A stretch of 64,000 nt of DNA from an uncultured Mycoplasmatota bacterium (GTDB taxonomy: Bacteria; Bacillota_I; Bacilli_A; RF39; UBA660), in contig CAMMBO010000001.1 of assembly GCA_946494435.1 (NCBI GenBank), forward strand, positions 1-64,000, in the 5' to 3' direction. Below, piece after piece: positions 1 through 9,113 of this stretch. Position numbers and translations under genes: made by a program. How positions within the stretch are numbered: the first letter of the stretch is position 1; each line of letters opens with the position of its first letter. The notes under the pieces were generated by a model. The model was given only the letters and a program-made list of their open reading frames with translations, had not been told where the DNA came from and ran no database searches.

Positions 1-7
1 AGTCGTT

Positions 8-39
8 AAAAAAAGTTCCTTTAATAATTCGGGAACTTT
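8..39 (-). terminator. Rho-independent terminator of def
   Basis: An 8-bp stem (AAAGTTCC/GGAACTTT at 12-19 and 32-39) with an 11-12 nt loop is followed on the minus strand by a T run. It lies just past the deformylase stop codon. Confidence 0.85.
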
Positions 40-49
40 CTATTTAATT

Positions 50-676
50 TTACCTGTTCTTTGTTTTCTCACTATTTTTCATAAGTTCCTCATAATCACC
101 AGTCTTAGAAACAATATTATAACCATGCTCTAATCTAAACTTTTTCCTATCTTCTGCTTTCATAACAAGTACCTCATCAGCGATATCCATATGTAATATT
201 CCATCTAAATGGTCATACTCATGAGATAAAACGGTCGCTTCAAATCCTTCAAATATTTCTCTATGTTTATTACCATCAATATCAAAATACTCTAACATTA
301 TTTTATACGGTCTCCTAACATGACCAAAATTATCTAAACAACTAGCACAAGCTTCCCAATAATCAGTTAACCCTTCTCTAGAAATTATAACAGGATTTAT
401 CAAGACTCTTGCCTCATTATAATTTTTCTCTTCTAAACTAACACTATCATCTTGAATTTTGTTTACAATATCTAAATTTGTATTTTTTAAATAAATTATT
501 CTTTTTGGAATACCTAACTGCACTGCTGCCATAGCGAGTACCTCTTCTTCTTTACAATATTTATCTAAAACAGCAATATCTTTTTTTAATGATTTATCAT
601 TAAAATCTACAGGAAGGGAAACTTGTCTTAAATACTCTTCATTATCGGCAATTGTCACTACTTTTATATCACTCAT
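50..676 (-). CDS. def: Peptide deformylase
   Basis: This metalloenzyme removes the N-formyl group from nascent proteins in the cytoplasm. The three family motifs are visible but divergent: VLAMAAVQ at about residues 46-53 (usual GxGLAAxQ), EACAS at 108-112 (usual EGCLS, with the metal-ligand Cys kept) and HEYDH at 152-156 (HExxH zinc or iron site). The length of 208 aa is normal for a type 2 enzyme. The start is set by a strong GGAGG 9 nt before the ATG. The gene has its own terminator. The motif 1 and 2 changes suggest a divergent paralog, but all metal ligands and the catalytic Glu remain. Identity is from motifs. Confidence 0.9.
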   Translation of the reverse strand: MSDIKVVTIADNEEYLRQVSLPVDFNDKSLKKDIAVLDKYCKEEEVLAMAAVQLGIPKRIIYLKNTNLDIVNKIQDDSVSLEEKNYNEARVLINPVIISREGLTDYWEACASCLDNFGHVRRPYKIMLEYFDIDGNKHREIFEGFEATVLSHEYDHLDGILHMDIADEVLVMKAEDRKKFRLEHGYNIVSKTGDYEELMKNSEKTKNR

Positions 677-740
677 TTAAATAACCTCCATTTAGGCAGA
701 AAGAGCCTATTTACTAAGCTCTTAAGATATTCTACTTTAT

Positions 741-1278
741 TCAATATTTAATAACATTATTATTTAATAAACATTTAACTTCGTCCTTTTCACAACTACT
801 AATTAATTTTACAAAATTTGATGCACTTTTATCTAATTCTTCTAAAGTAGTATTTTCAACTATATAATCATATGAATAATTATCAACATTTGCATCAGAG
901 TAATTAGTAGTTATATTAGCAAGTCCGGCTCTTTTAACTAATAAAGTTTTAGCAGAAAAAGTATTAGCTGCTCGTTCAATTTCTTCAGGCTCCCTTATAT
1001 GAATAAATAATATATCAGAATCAGAAATCTCAAATTTTGAAACAGCTTCCTTTATACTATTAAATGAAAAATCATTATAATCTGTTGTTAACTTTTTTAA
1101 ATCACTTAAAAATCTGCGGTCTTTTTCAGTTTTCTTACCATCCTATCAAAGTTGCTATTTCTTTTACTTTATCAATTGAGGAAAAGTTCATTATACTTCC
1201 ATATTTTGAACAAAACTCTACAAATGTATCTTTACCACTACCACCAGTTCCATTTATTATTATAATCTGTTTTTCCAT
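741..1278 (-). pseudogene. Frameshifted dNMP kinase-like P-loop protein
   Basis: The 5' part (1135-1278) encodes 47 aa with a P-loop, NGTGGSGKD, at residues 9-17 and then stops at TAA after IGW. A different frame continues with DGKKTEKDRRFLSDLKKL and runs to a TGA at 741. Together the pieces match the layout of small phage/firmicute deoxynucleotide-kinase-like proteins. The break falls at GGATGG, where the coding sense needs GGATGGGATGG. Loss of one copy of a 5-bp tandem repeat would restore one frame of about 180 aa. The start has a GGAGGGGGA ribosome site. Function is inferred from the P-loop and overall pattern. It could be a true decayed gene, a slippage variant or an assembly error. Confidence 0.75.
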
Positions 1279-1311
1279 AATCCCCCTCCAAATATTATAT
1301 TAATAGATATT

Positions 1312-2544
1312 TTATTTTAAGCTTAACTTTTCTTCTATTCTCATTAATTGATTATATTTACATATTCTATCTGTTCTTGACATAGAACCAGTCTTAATTT
1401 GACCAAGGTCAAGTCCAACAGCAAGGTCTGCAATAGTAGTATCTTCAGTTTCACCGCTTCTATGAGAAATAATCGTTTTATAATTATGAGATTTAGCAAG
1501 TTCAATAGTCTCAAGTGTCTCCGTAATAGTACCGATTTGATTTACTTTTAATAGGATTGCATTACCAGCTTTATTATCGATACCTTTTTGTAGACATTCT
1601 TTATTAGTAACAAATAAATCATCACCAACAAGTTGAATCTTATCTCCAAGTAATTCTGTTACTTTACTAAATCCTTCCCAGTCATTCTCATCAACTGGGT
1701 CTTCAATAGAAATAATTGGATAAGTATTAACTAAATCTTCATAGTATTTAATCAACTCATCAGTACTAAGTACTTTACCTTCTCCTACAAGGTTATATTT
1801 ACCATCACTATAGAACTCGCTTGCTGCAACATCTATTGCATAACATACATCTTTTCCAGGTTCATATCCAGCACGTTTAACAGCTTCAGTAATTAACTCA
1901 AATCCTTCTTTATTAGTTTTAAGATTAGGAGCAAAACCACCTTCATCTCCAACACTAGTAGCATATCCCTTCTCTTTTAAAACATTCTTAAGACTATGGA
2001 ACACTTCAGCACCTACTCTAACTCTCTCATGAATAGTATCTCTTTGAGGTATAATCATATACTCTTGAAAATCTAATGAGTTATCAGCATGAGCACCTCC
2101 GTTAATGATATTCATCATAGGTACAGGTAAAGTCTTACCATCTCCAACATACTCATATAACTCTTTTCCACAAGCTTTAGCAGCAGCCTTTAAACAAGCC
2201 ATAGAAACACCAAGTATTGCATTAGCACCTAATTTACTCTTAGTCTTAGTACCATCTAACTCTAGCATTTTATAATCTATTTCTTTTTGTTTAGTAACAT
2301 CCATTCCAATTAGATAATCACGTAAAATAGTATTAACATTATTAACAGCATTTAATACTCCCTTACCATTAAATCTATTTTTATCTCCATCTCTCATTTC
2401 TAAAGCTTCTCTTTCTCCTGTAGAAGCTCCACTAGGTACAGCAGCCCTACCCATAACACCATTATCAAGTATTACATCTACTTCAACAGTAGGGTTACCT
2501 CTTGAATCTAATATTTCTCTTCCTATAATATTTTTAATATTCAT
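1312..2544 (-). CDS. eno: Enolase (phosphopyruvate hydratase)
   Basis: Enolase converts 2-phosphoglycerate to phosphoenolpyruvate in glycolysis. The sequence shows the N-terminal [17 protein letters not shown] block, the catalytic Glu region [11 protein letters not shown], the Mg ligands in [11 protein letters not shown] and VGDDLFVTN, the catalytic Lys in LKVNQIGT and the SHRSGETED loop. At 410 aa it is about 20 residues shorter than usual, mainly at the C-terminus. The ATG at 2544 is preferred over an upstream in-frame ATG at 2589 because AAAGGAT lies just before it and the family begins there; the longer form would overlap the HIT gene. Confidence 0.97.
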   Translation of the reverse strand: MNIKNIIGREILDSRGNPTVEVDVILDNGVMGRAAVPSGASTGEREALEMRDGDKNRFNGKGVLNAVNNVNTILRDYLIGMDVTKQKEIDYKMLELDGTKTKSKLGANAILGVSMACLKAAAKACGKELYEYVGDGKTLPVPMMNIINGGAHADNSLDFQEYMIIPQRDTIHERVRVGAEVFHSLKNVLKEKGYATSVGDEGGFAPNLKTNKEGFELITEAVKRAGYEPGKDVCYAIDVAASEFYSDGKYNLVGEGKVLSTDELIKYYEDLVNTYPIISIEDPVDENDWEGFSKVTELLGDKIQLVGDDLFVTNKECLQKGIDNKAGNAILLKVNQIGTITETLETIELAKSHNYKTIISHRSGETEDTTIADLAVGLDLGQIKTGSMSRTDRICKYNQLMRIEEKLSLK

Positions 2545-2557
2545 AAAATCATCCTTT

Positions 2558-2953
2558 CTATTTTTTAAAATATCTACTATAAACAACATCGACAGGTAAT
2601 TTTTCTGGTTGTTGTTCTAAAGTCTTATCCCTAGGTATAACATGCATATGAAAATGTTTTACATTTTGGGCATTATCCATATTCCAAAGATAAGTAATAC
2701 CATCTGTTCCTATTGTATCTTTAATAAGTTCTCTCATCTTTTGAGCTACATCTATCATATGCAATAACAGTCCATCCTCTTTTAGCACATCACTTGTATC
2801 TACAACATGTTTTTTAGGAACAATAAGCATATGACCATTAAAATCAGGACTACTATCCAAAAAAACGAACACTCTATCATCTTCATATATTTTGTAGGAA
2901 TCAACCTCTTTATTAGCAATCCTACAAAATATACAATCTTTGTGGTAATCCAT
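2558..2953 (-). CDS. HIT family nucleotide hydrolase
   Basis: This is a histidine-triad protein of the Hint/HinT type, which hydrolyses nucleoside phosphoramidates or dinucleotides. The signature HFHMHVIPR is near residues 105-113, and the N-terminus [11 protein letters not shown] carries the usual Cys pair. The [11 protein letters not shown] strand is typical. At 131 aa it has the family size. AGGAGGAGGAG precedes the ATG. Only 13 bp separate it from eno, so the two are probably co-transcribed. The precise substrate cannot be told from sequence. Confidence 0.92.
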   Translation of the reverse strand: MDYHKDCIFCRIANKEVDSYKIYEDDRVFVFLDSSPDFNGHMLIVPKKHVVDTSDVLKEDGLLLHMIDVAQKMRELIKDTIGTDGITYLWNMDNAQNVKHFHMHVIPRDKTLEQQPEKLPVDVVYSRYFKK

Positions 2954-2983
2954 TATAAACTCCTCCTCCTCTTGTAATATATA

Positions 2984-3424
2984 TTATAACACTGTTTCTC
3001 TATTTACTGCATTATTTTTTCTTTTAATTAATCTTTTTCCCACTCTTTCTCTACTCTCTAAAGTACTAGAATTATTATCTATAAAATTTTGAAGATTAAA
3101 CCATCTAGTAGGTTTTATTAATTTACTATCTTTATCATAAGAAACAATTTGAGGAGAAAAGCCTTTACCTTTAATTGAACCATTAATTTCTATTAAATCA
3201 TAACCTAATATTTGACAAGTTTTAACTAATTTATCACAAACTTTTTGACTTCGCAAATAATCAACTTCTCTATCTTCATCGGTAAAAGACTGAAATAGTC
3301 TAACATTTTTAATACCTAACAATGATGCCTCATACAAATCTCTCTGACATTCTGGAATAACAGCATTACTAGAATTAAAAGTATATATAAGCATCAATTC
3401 ATCATTATTTTCCATTCTTTTCAT
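2984..3424 (-). CDS. Unknown protein A1, flanking the Fic-like gene
   Basis: I do not recognise this 146-aa protein. Its first half resembles the protein at 4408-4830: both have a hydrophobic strand ending in TF, about ten residues later an acidic helix (D..EA..LG.K) and then R.F.S. I therefore call them paralogs. No signal peptide or membrane segment is seen, and the C-terminus is basic (KRLIKRKNN). The chosen ATG at 3424 lies 9 nt after AAAGG; an earlier ATG at 3433 touches that site. The gene nearly abuts the end of the Fic-like gene, so translation may be coupled. No function is assigned. Confidence 0.75.
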   Translation of the reverse strand: MKRMENNDELMLIYTFNSSNAVIPECQRDLYEASLLGIKNVRLFQSFTDEDREVDYLRSQKVCDKLVKTCQILGYDLIEINGSIKGKGFSPQIVSYDKDSKLIKPTRWFNLQNFIDNNSSTLESRERVGKRLIKRKNNAVNRETVL

Positions 3425-3429
3425 TTCAA

Positions 3430-4368
3430 TCATCCTTTCAAACTAACATAACATTTATCTTTTAAAAATTGTTTAATCTTATCAGTATCTTTTCCCTCAT
3501 AATACATAATTAACATTTTCTTATAATCTTCTACCAAATCTCCTGGAATAGAGATAATCCCTAGTCCTCTTGATATTAAATGATGATTAGCAAAAATAAC
3601 AGCAGTCCTTTTATTACCATCTATAAATATCTGTCTTTTCATAACATATAACAATAATTCTATAGCAAGACTAACATCATCTAAATCACTATTTAAAAGC
3701 ACATTTAACTCTTCTACTACCCTGCTTTCTATAGGAATACTAGGCATCCAAGTTGTCCCACCTATCTTAGCAGGAGTACTTCTAACTTTACCAGCATTAT
3801 AATAAAAGCCTTCAAGAACTAACTTATTAATTTGCGATAAAAAAGAAAAATTCTCTTCTGCCATAATAACATTTTCATCTAAAACAAACTCCCAAGCATG
3901 TTTTAAATTAACAACTTTCATAATATCAGTAGAAGTCATACCATTTACTTTACCGCCTTCTATAATACTTTCAGTATCAGCATAAGTAGTAACCACACCT
4001 TCTAACATCGCTTGATTATAAATAGAATCTACCAAATTTCTCTTAGCAAAATCTATATTAAGTTTAACTTCATCACTAAGTTCACTCTCTTGATAATTTA
4101 ACTCCTTTAACTTTTTCTCTAAAGTTTTTATTTCTTTCTTTAACTCTTTAGACTTTAGATTATTATTTAAAATCAAGTTATACAAATCATCACTATATTC
4201 CCCTACATACTTAGATACGTTTCTACCAAGCTCTCTATAGTGTACATAAATATATTTCTTTGCATCTTTTTCTCTAACTTCAATAGAACCACAAATCATA
4301 TTATTAAGTTGTTCCTCTAAATTATGTTTATAATGTAAAGTGTTCATTATCTCGACATTGTCATTCAT
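3430..4368 (-). CDS. Fic-domain protein with altered catalytic His
   Basis: Fic/Doc proteins transfer nucleotide phosphate groups to target proteins. The core here reads QIFIDGNKRTAVIFAN near the C-terminus. The phosphate-binding GNKRT is kept, but the usual catalytic His of HPFxDGNxR is Gln. The N-terminal 100 residues are charged and helical (KELKKEIKTLEKKLKEL, likely coiled coil). A TESIIEGGKV segment lies where class II Fic proteins carry the S/TxxxE(G/N) inhibitory helix, but the match is partial. The start at 4368 follows AAAGGTG; a longer form from 4404 is possible. It is flanked by two paralogous small genes. The fold is confident; activity is uncertain. Confidence 0.85.
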   Translation of the reverse strand: MNDNVEIMNTLHYKHNLEEQLNNMICGSIEVREKDAKKYIYVHYRELGRNVSKYVGEYSDDLYNLILNNNLKSKELKKEIKTLEKKLKELNYQESELSDEVKLNIDFAKRNLVDSIYNQAMLEGVVTTYADTESIIEGGKVNGMTSTDIMKVVNLKHAWEFVLDENVIMAEENFSFLSQINKLVLEGFYYNAGKVRSTPAKIGGTTWMPSIPIESRVVEELNVLLNSDLDDVSLAIELLLYVMKRQIFIDGNKRTAVIFANHHLISRGLGIISIPGDLVEDYKKMLIMYYEGKDTDKIKQFLKDKCYVSLKG

Positions 4369-4407
4369 AAATACCACACCTTTCTTAAACATATTATACA
4401 TCAAATA

Positions 4408-4830
4408 TCACGATATGTGAAACGTTTTTAATATTTCTTTACATTTTTGTTTCACATTTTTCTTATTCTTAAACTCTCTCATTGATATAGCAGAAGCCAT
4501 TCTCACAGGAACAATAGTAGTTGCGTCTTCTTCATCAGCAACAACAGCATAAGCTTCAGGAAAATAATCTCCCAATACACTAGCAGTATAGGAAACATCA
4601 GTAAGCGAACTTTCTTTTAAAAGCTCATCAACTTGTAAATTAAGCTCGTTAATTTTAGACCCATAATTAGCAGGATTATTTCTACCATAAGAAACAAATA
4701 TTCTAAACAAATACTTAAACCCAAGCTCTTCCGCTTCTCTTATATCTTTTTCAAAAGTAACAATATCACTATTCTTATCAAAAGTAAGTATTAAAGTATT
4801 ATAATCTTCATCTTTAAAACTAGTCATCAT
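4408..4830 (-). CDS. Unknown protein A2, paralog of A1
   Basis: This 140-aa soluble protein has no recognised domain. It shares with the product at 2984-3424 the pattern of a strand ending in LTF, an acidic helix (EKDIREAEELG) and RIFVSYG, so a common origin is likely. The C-terminal third (MREFKNKKNVKQKC) is basic. AGGAGG lies 7 nt before the ATG. It sits directly upstream of the Fic-like gene on the same strand with a 39-bp gap, giving the order 166-aa gene, A2, Fic-like, A1. Context hints at a partner or regulator of the Fic-like protein, but no sequence feature proves this. Confidence 0.75.
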   Translation of the reverse strand: MMTSFKDEDYNTLILTFDKNSDIVTFEKDIREAEELGFKYLFRIFVSYGRNNPANYGSKINELNLQVDELLKESSLTDVSYTASVLGDYFPEAYAVVADEEDATTIVPVRMASAISMREFKNKKNVKQKCKEILKTFHIS

Positions 4831-4860
4831 ATTTAAACCTCCTAAACTTCAATAAACAAA

Positions 4861-5361
4861 TTAATATTTTCTTTCTAAAGCAACATTATAAAATTGCTCT
4901 AAATTTAAAAAGTAAGTCAAAGACGCTCCTGTCTCATTAATTAAAGAATTAATTAACATATTTTTTGAATTCTGATAAAATTCCATATCATCTTTAAATA
5001 CTTCTTTAAAATCAACCTCTTCTAATTTTATTGTAATATCTTTTTTTATATTAGTATAAGGTTTCTCACACATTTTATATGCTGCATCCACTGCTATAGA
5101 AGCATTAACAAGCTTTTCTTCAGTAAAGCCATGCCTATTAACAGCAACCATCATACAAGATGCCATTTTAAATGTATCTAAGTCTCCCACAACATAATTT
5201 TTTCGCAAATATTCACATAGAACTTTATATTCCAAAATAATATCATGTATTATTGATAAACTATCTTCCTGTACATCTACACTATTTTCATTTGCAACAT
5301 CAATAAGTAAATTAATTAATTCTCTATTCCCTATTTTAGCACTATTTATACTATTTTTCAC
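4861..5361 (-). CDS. Unknown 166-aa helical protein
   Basis: I do not recognise this protein. It is predicted to be soluble and mostly alpha-helical, without cysteine pairs or a P-loop. It appears to start at a GTG that overlaps the last codons of murD by 11 bp, with AGGAG 11 nt upstream. It is followed by A2, the Fic-like gene and A1 on the same strand, so it may be the first gene of that small cluster, expressed by read-through from murD. No function is proposed. Confidence 0.65.
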   Translation of the reverse strand: MKNSINSAKIGNRELINLLIDVANENSVDVQEDSLSIIHDIILEYKVLCEYLRKNYVVGDLDTFKMASCMMVAVNRHGFTEEKLVNASIAVDAAYKMCEKPYTNIKKDITIKLEEVDFKEVFKDDMEFYQNSKNMLINSLINETGASLTYFLNLEQFYNVALERKY

Positions 5362-6706
5362 TGTCTTTAAAACTCCTAACTATATCTCTAAATTCATCCC
5401 CTCTATCTTCACACTGTTTATATTGGTCCCATGATGCTGATGCCGGACTAAGTAACACCGTATCACCATCCACCACTACATTGTTAATGTAATCCATCGC
5501 TTTGTTTAGTTTTTCAAAAGTATTAGTCTTAATACCAACACTCTCTCCATATTCTTTAACTCTATCACGACATTCTCCAATACCAACTATCTCTTTAACA
5601 GGACTAATAAAGTTATCTAAATCATGAAAGTCTTGACCTCTTTCTAAGCCTCCAAGTATTAAGATGACATTTTTATCAAATGATGATAAAGCTATCTGGG
5701 TACATTTAGTATTAGTCGCTTCTGTATCATTATAATAATCTACACCCTTAACTTTATCAATAAACTCTAATCTATGTCTAACACCAGTAAATGTCTTTAA
5801 AACACTAATAATAGACTCATTATCTACCCCTACTTCTTTAGCAATCATCATAGCCCCAAGAGCATTCTCAACGTTATGATTACCTTTAAGTAGAAACTCA
5901 TCCCTATTCATAATAAACTCATCATAGTAATAAAGTTTATTATCTAACATATAAGCCCCATTTATCTCGCGTTTAGAAGAAAAATACTTAACATTACTCT
6001 TAATATTTCTAGTACCCTTCATAACTTCATCATTTTCTATATTTAGTATTGCAATATCATCATCACGCTGATTTTTAAATAGTTTAAGTTTAACTTCTTT
6101 ATAAGCTTCATAACTACCAAAGAAATCTATATGAGCTTCTGACAAGTTAGTCATCAATGCAATATGAGGATTAAACTTATCCATACTGGCAAGTTGTTGG
6201 CAAGATACCTCCATGACAATAATATCACCACTTTCTAATTTATCTAGAAAACTACACAAAGGATAGCCAATATTACCTGCTAAATGTACTCTTTTTCCAC
6301 TCTTTTTTATCATCTCATAAGTAAGAGTTGTTGTAGTAGTCTTTCCATTAGTACCTGTAATTCCAATCAAAGTAACATCATCTGGTAATAATCTATAAGC
6401 CATCTCTGCCTCATTAATAACAGGAATACCTAATTCCTTAGCCTTAACTACATACTTATGGTCATTTCTAATACCAGGATTTTTAATAATATAATCAAAA
6501 CTATCATCAAGTAAATCATCAGGATGACTATCAAATATTAAAGTAATACCTAACTCCTCTAACTCTTTAACTTTCTTATCATCTTGTTTATCACGACTAC
6601 CACCATCATTTAATATAATAGTATTATTATGTTTACTTAAATACTTACATGCTTCATACCCACTGCGAGCCATCCCTAATACTAATATTTTTTTATTTTC
6701 AAACAT
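5351..6706 (-). CDS. murD: UDP-N-acetylmuramoylalanine--D-glutamate ligase
   Basis: MurD adds D-glutamate to UDP-MurNAc-L-Ala during peptidoglycan precursor synthesis. An N-terminal Rossmann-like domain (KKILVLGMARSGYEAC) is followed by the Mur ligase P-loop GITGTNGKTTTT near residue 115, the central ATPase domain (MEVSCQQL, HIDFFGSYEAY) and the C-terminal ligand domain (VRHRLEF, YYNDTEATN, LSPASASWDQY). The 451-aa length is standard. The ATG at 6706 sits 6 nt after GAGGA, whereas the ATG at 6712 touches it. Presence of murD indicates a walled cell, unlike true Mollicutes. It diverges from femX across a shared promoter region. Confidence 0.97.
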   Translation of the reverse strand: MFENKKILVLGMARSGYEACKYLSKHNNTIILNDGGSRDKQDDKKVKELEELGITLIFDSHPDDLLDDSFDYIIKNPGIRNDHKYVVKAKELGIPVINEAEMAYRLLPDDVTLIGITGTNGKTTTTTLTYEMIKKSGKRVHLAGNIGYPLCSFLDKLESGDIIVMEVSCQQLASMDKFNPHIALMTNLSEAHIDFFGSYEAYKEVKLKLFKNQRDDDIAILNIENDEVMKGTRNIKSNVKYFSSKREINGAYMLDNKLYYYDEFIMNRDEFLLKGNHNVENALGAMMIAKEVGVDNESIISVLKTFTGVRHRLEFIDKVKGVDYYNDTEATNTKCTQIALSSFDKNVILILGGLERGQDFHDLDNFISPVKEIVGIGECRDRVKEYGESVGIKTNTFEKLNKAMDYINNVVVDGDTVLLSPASASWDQYKQCEDRGDEFRDIVRSFKDSEK

Positions 6707-6767
6707 AAGCATTCCTCATTTCTCTACTAACATTATACTAAATTATGGAAATATTTAAACCCTTTAA

Positions 6768-6796
6768 TTGAAAAGTATCTAATATATTGATATAAT
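6768..6796 (+). promoter_or_regulatory. Sigma-A-type promoter of the FemABX gene
   Basis: TTGAAA (6768-6773), a 17-nt spacer and TATAAT (6791-6796) precede the plus-strand gene at 6824. Confidence 0.8.
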
Positions 6797-6823
6797 TTAA
6801 TAAAGGAAAGGGAAGTAGAGGAT

Positions 6824-8068
6824 ATGAAGATAATAACTTTAGATGAAATAAGTTTTGATAAATTTGCAAGTACTCATAAATATCGTAACTATTATCAAAC
6901 ATCAGCATATGCCAAGACTATAAAAAATCATGGCTATGATATTCACTATATAGGTATTATAGATGATTTAGGTAATCTAATAGGAGCATCTCTACTTCTT
7001 TATAAAGAAGTATTTATGAACTATAAAATTGCCTATGCTCCTCGTGGTTTTCTTTTTGACTACACAAATATTAATAATTTAAAAGAATTAGCAACTAGAC
7101 TAAAGAAGTTACTAAGTAAACAAGGCTTTATCTCAGTTACAATCGACCCTTATCTTCCTGTTAATATCAGAGATAAAAATGGTAAAATAATGAATATTAA
7201 TAATGAAGCTAATATCGCTTTAGAAAACTTAAAAGCCAGTGGTTTTAACTATCTAGGACCTAATCTTTTCTTTGAAAGTAAAAAACCTAGATTTGAAGCA
7301 ATTGTAACACTTGATAACGATATTAAAGACATTTACCAAAGTTTTGAAAAAAGAGTAAGACACAAAATAAAGAAAGCTATTAGAAGTGGCGTTGAAATAT
7401 ATAAAGGCAGTAAAGAAGAATTAGAATTATTTTATGAACTTATCAAAAAGAAATATAATAAACCTCTTAGTTATTATATTGATTTATATAACAATTTTGA
7501 AAATAATATTGATTTATACTTTGCTAAACTAAATACCGAAACTTTTGTAATTACAAGTAGATTACAATATGAAAGAGAAATAGAAATAAACAATGATTTA
7601 GCCAATAAAATTCAAGCAACATCTAATGCCAATTCTAAAAAGAAATTAATTAATGAAAAAATGGAATCAGACAAGTTAGTAAACACCTACAAAAAGAACC
7701 TTGTCTGGGCTACTAACTTATTAAAGGATAACCCTGAAGGATTAATTATTGGAACATCTTTAAATTTAACTTATGACAACGTCTGTTACTTAATTATAGA
7801 AGGTTTTAATCAAAGTTTTAAAACTCTAAACCCTAACTATCTTATAAAATGGAAAATGATAAATGACTACAAAAATAAGAATATAAAATATATAAATTTA
7901 AATGCTGTCAGTGGCGAATTTACAAAGATAAATAAATATAGTGGTCTTAATGAAATGAAACTAGGATTTAATTCTTTAGTAACAGAATACATTGGCGAGT
8001 TTGAATTAATTATAAGTCCTCTACCATATAATTTATATAAAAATCTAAACAAAGAAAAGAAAAAGTAA
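6824..8068 (+). CDS. FemABX-family peptidoglycan peptidyltransferase
   Basis: FemABX proteins use aminoacyl-tRNA to add bridge amino acids to the lysine side chain of lipid II. The 414-aa protein has the two GNAT-like lobes of the family (YQTSAYAKTIKNHGYD..., then KRVRHKIKKAIRSGVE) and a tRNA-synthetase-like coiled-coil arm near residues 245-290 (REIEINNDLANKI to MESDKLVNTYKKN). The C-terminal motif INLNAVSGEF and YSGLNEMKLGFN is typical. The start at 6824 follows AGAGGA. It is one of few plus-strand genes and faces away from murD. Which amino acid it adds cannot be read from the sequence. Confidence 0.93.
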   Translation: MKIITLDEISFDKFASTHKYRNYYQTSAYAKTIKNHGYDIHYIGIIDDLGNLIGASLLLYKEVFMNYKIAYAPRGFLFDYTNINNLKELATRLKKLLSKQGFISVTIDPYLPVNIRDKNGKIMNINNEANIALENLKASGFNYLGPNLFFESKKPRFEAIVTLDNDIKDIYQSFEKRVRHKIKKAIRSGVEIYKGSKEELELFYELIKKKYNKPLSYYIDLYNNFENNIDLYFAKLNTETFVITSRLQYEREIEINNDLANKIQATSNANSKKKLINEKMESDKLVNTYKKNLVWATNLLKDNPEGLIIGTSLNLTYDNVCYLIIEGFNQSFKTLNPNYLIKWKMINDYKNKNIKYINLNAVSGEFTKINKYSGLNEMKLGFNSLVTEYIGEFELIISPLPYNLYKNLNKEKKK

Positions 8069-8098
8069 AAGACATATAGTAAGTAACAAGTTAAAGCA

Positions 8099-8142
8099 AT
8101 TTTACACTTATTATGTAAAATATACTACTAAATTATTAGTAT
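8099..8142 (+). promoter_or_regulatory. Two adjacent dyads upstream of the 210-aa gene
   Basis: ATTTTAC/GTAAAAT (8099-8121) and ATACTA/TAGTAT (8122-8142) are end-to-end dyads, each with a 9-nt centre. They lie about 30 bp before the ribosome site of the next gene. They could be paired operators or the weak terminator of the FemABX gene; no clear T run follows. Confidence 0.35.
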
Positions 8143-8173
8143 TTATGTTATAAATAAAAAAAGGAGGATAATT

Positions 8174-8806
8174 ATGGAAAGTTTAAATGAACTACAACAA
8201 CAATTAAGAAATGCAGAAAGTGAACTAGCATCAATTAGTATCAAAAAACATAATCCAGTAAATTATGATTATGAAAGAGGCGAAACCTATGGAGAAGAAA
8301 CTCATTATAATGAATATAAAGATCAAGCTAGAGCTCATTATTTAAGAGAACGTATAGCACGTTTAAATGATAAAATTACAAACTATAATAAGTATGTTGA
8401 AGCTGAAAAAGAAAGAGCAGAATATTATCAAGGAGTAAGAAATGAAGCAAAGCAAAGAGAAATAACCGCTACAGCTCATGATATGTATGAACAAGCACAA
8501 AGTGACTATAACAAAAAAAGTGTTTTTGGAAAAATAGGAGCTATCTTTACAGGCAAAAAGCCTAAAAAGTTATATGATAGCGATGATATCATGAAACAAT
8601 ACAGTGAAGCTGCAAAACAAGCAATTAATAATGAGTCTGTTGATAGAAAAATTGCAGAATTAGAACAGCAAAGACAACTATATCACGCTAAATTTAGTGG
8701 AAACACTCCAAGAGATGAAGCCCAAAGGGCTACTATGGATGCTCATATAGACAAAGAAATCGCTAAATTAAAAGGAGAAGATATGTCTAATGGAAAATCA
8801 AAATAA
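8174..8806 (+). CDS. Unknown coiled-coil protein, 210 aa
   Basis: I do not recognise this protein. It is highly charged and helical with two coiled-coil stretches, about residues 1-25 (NELQQQLRNAESELASI) and 55-105 (ERIARLNDKI to EAEKERAEYY). A short glycine/hydrophobic hinge (FGKIGAIFTGKKPKKLYD) follows near 115-140, then a C-terminal helical segment. No signal peptide or membrane helix is seen. AAGGAGG precedes the ATG. It overlaps the next gene by 17 bp, so the two are coupled. No function is assigned. Confidence 0.8.
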   Translation: MESLNELQQQLRNAESELASISIKKHNPVNYDYERGETYGEETHYNEYKDQARAHYLRERIARLNDKITNYNKYVEAEKERAEYYQGVRNEAKQREITATAHDMYEQAQSDYNKKSVFGKIGAIFTGKKPKKLYDSDDIMKQYSEAAKQAINNESVDRKIAELEQQRQLYHAKFSGNTPRDEAQRATMDAHIDKEIAKLKGEDMSNGKSK

Positions 8807-9089
8807 TAAAGAATTTAATAATTTAGTAGAAGCTTATAAAAAACTTACTACTAAAGAAAAACAAGATGAAATTATAAAATTGTTTAAAGAAAATATCGCT
8901 GTTTGGGAAAAGTTAAACAATGATATAAATAATAAACATAATCTTTTATTAAATAGAGAAATAATAGATGTAAACAAAGATAATGCTACCTTAGATGATT
9001 TTTTAGAAGCTGTATTTGTTTATTTACATATGTTATCTGATTCTACCGCAAGTTTTGCTGAAAAAATTGCTAATGATTTCTACAAATAA
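8790..9089 (+). CDS. Unknown small protein, 99 aa
   Basis: This is a small acidic/basic helical protein without a recognised domain. It overlaps the 3' end of the coiled-coil gene by 17 bp; AAAGGAG lies 12 nt before its ATG. A strong terminator begins 2 bp after its stop codon, so the two genes form a compact bicistronic unit. The tight pairing suggests the products act together, which is inference. Confidence 0.7.
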   Translation: MENQNNKEFNNLVEAYKKLTTKEKQDEIIKLFKENIAVWEKLNNDINNKHNLLLNREIIDVNKDNATLDDFLEAVFVYLHMLSDSTASFAEKIANDFYK

Positions 9090-9090
9090 A

Positions 9091-9113
9091 AATATTCTAA
9101 TCGCTAGAATATT
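9091..9113. terminator. Bidirectional terminator
   Basis: A 9-bp stem AATATTCTA/TAGAATATT with loop ATCGC is followed by seven T on the plus strand and five on the minus strand. It separates convergent genes and overlaps the stop codon of the minus-strand gene. Confidence 0.9.

Noticed and set aside
1064..1303. 79-aa plus-strand frame
   Set aside because: It is the antisense shadow of the broken kinase gene.
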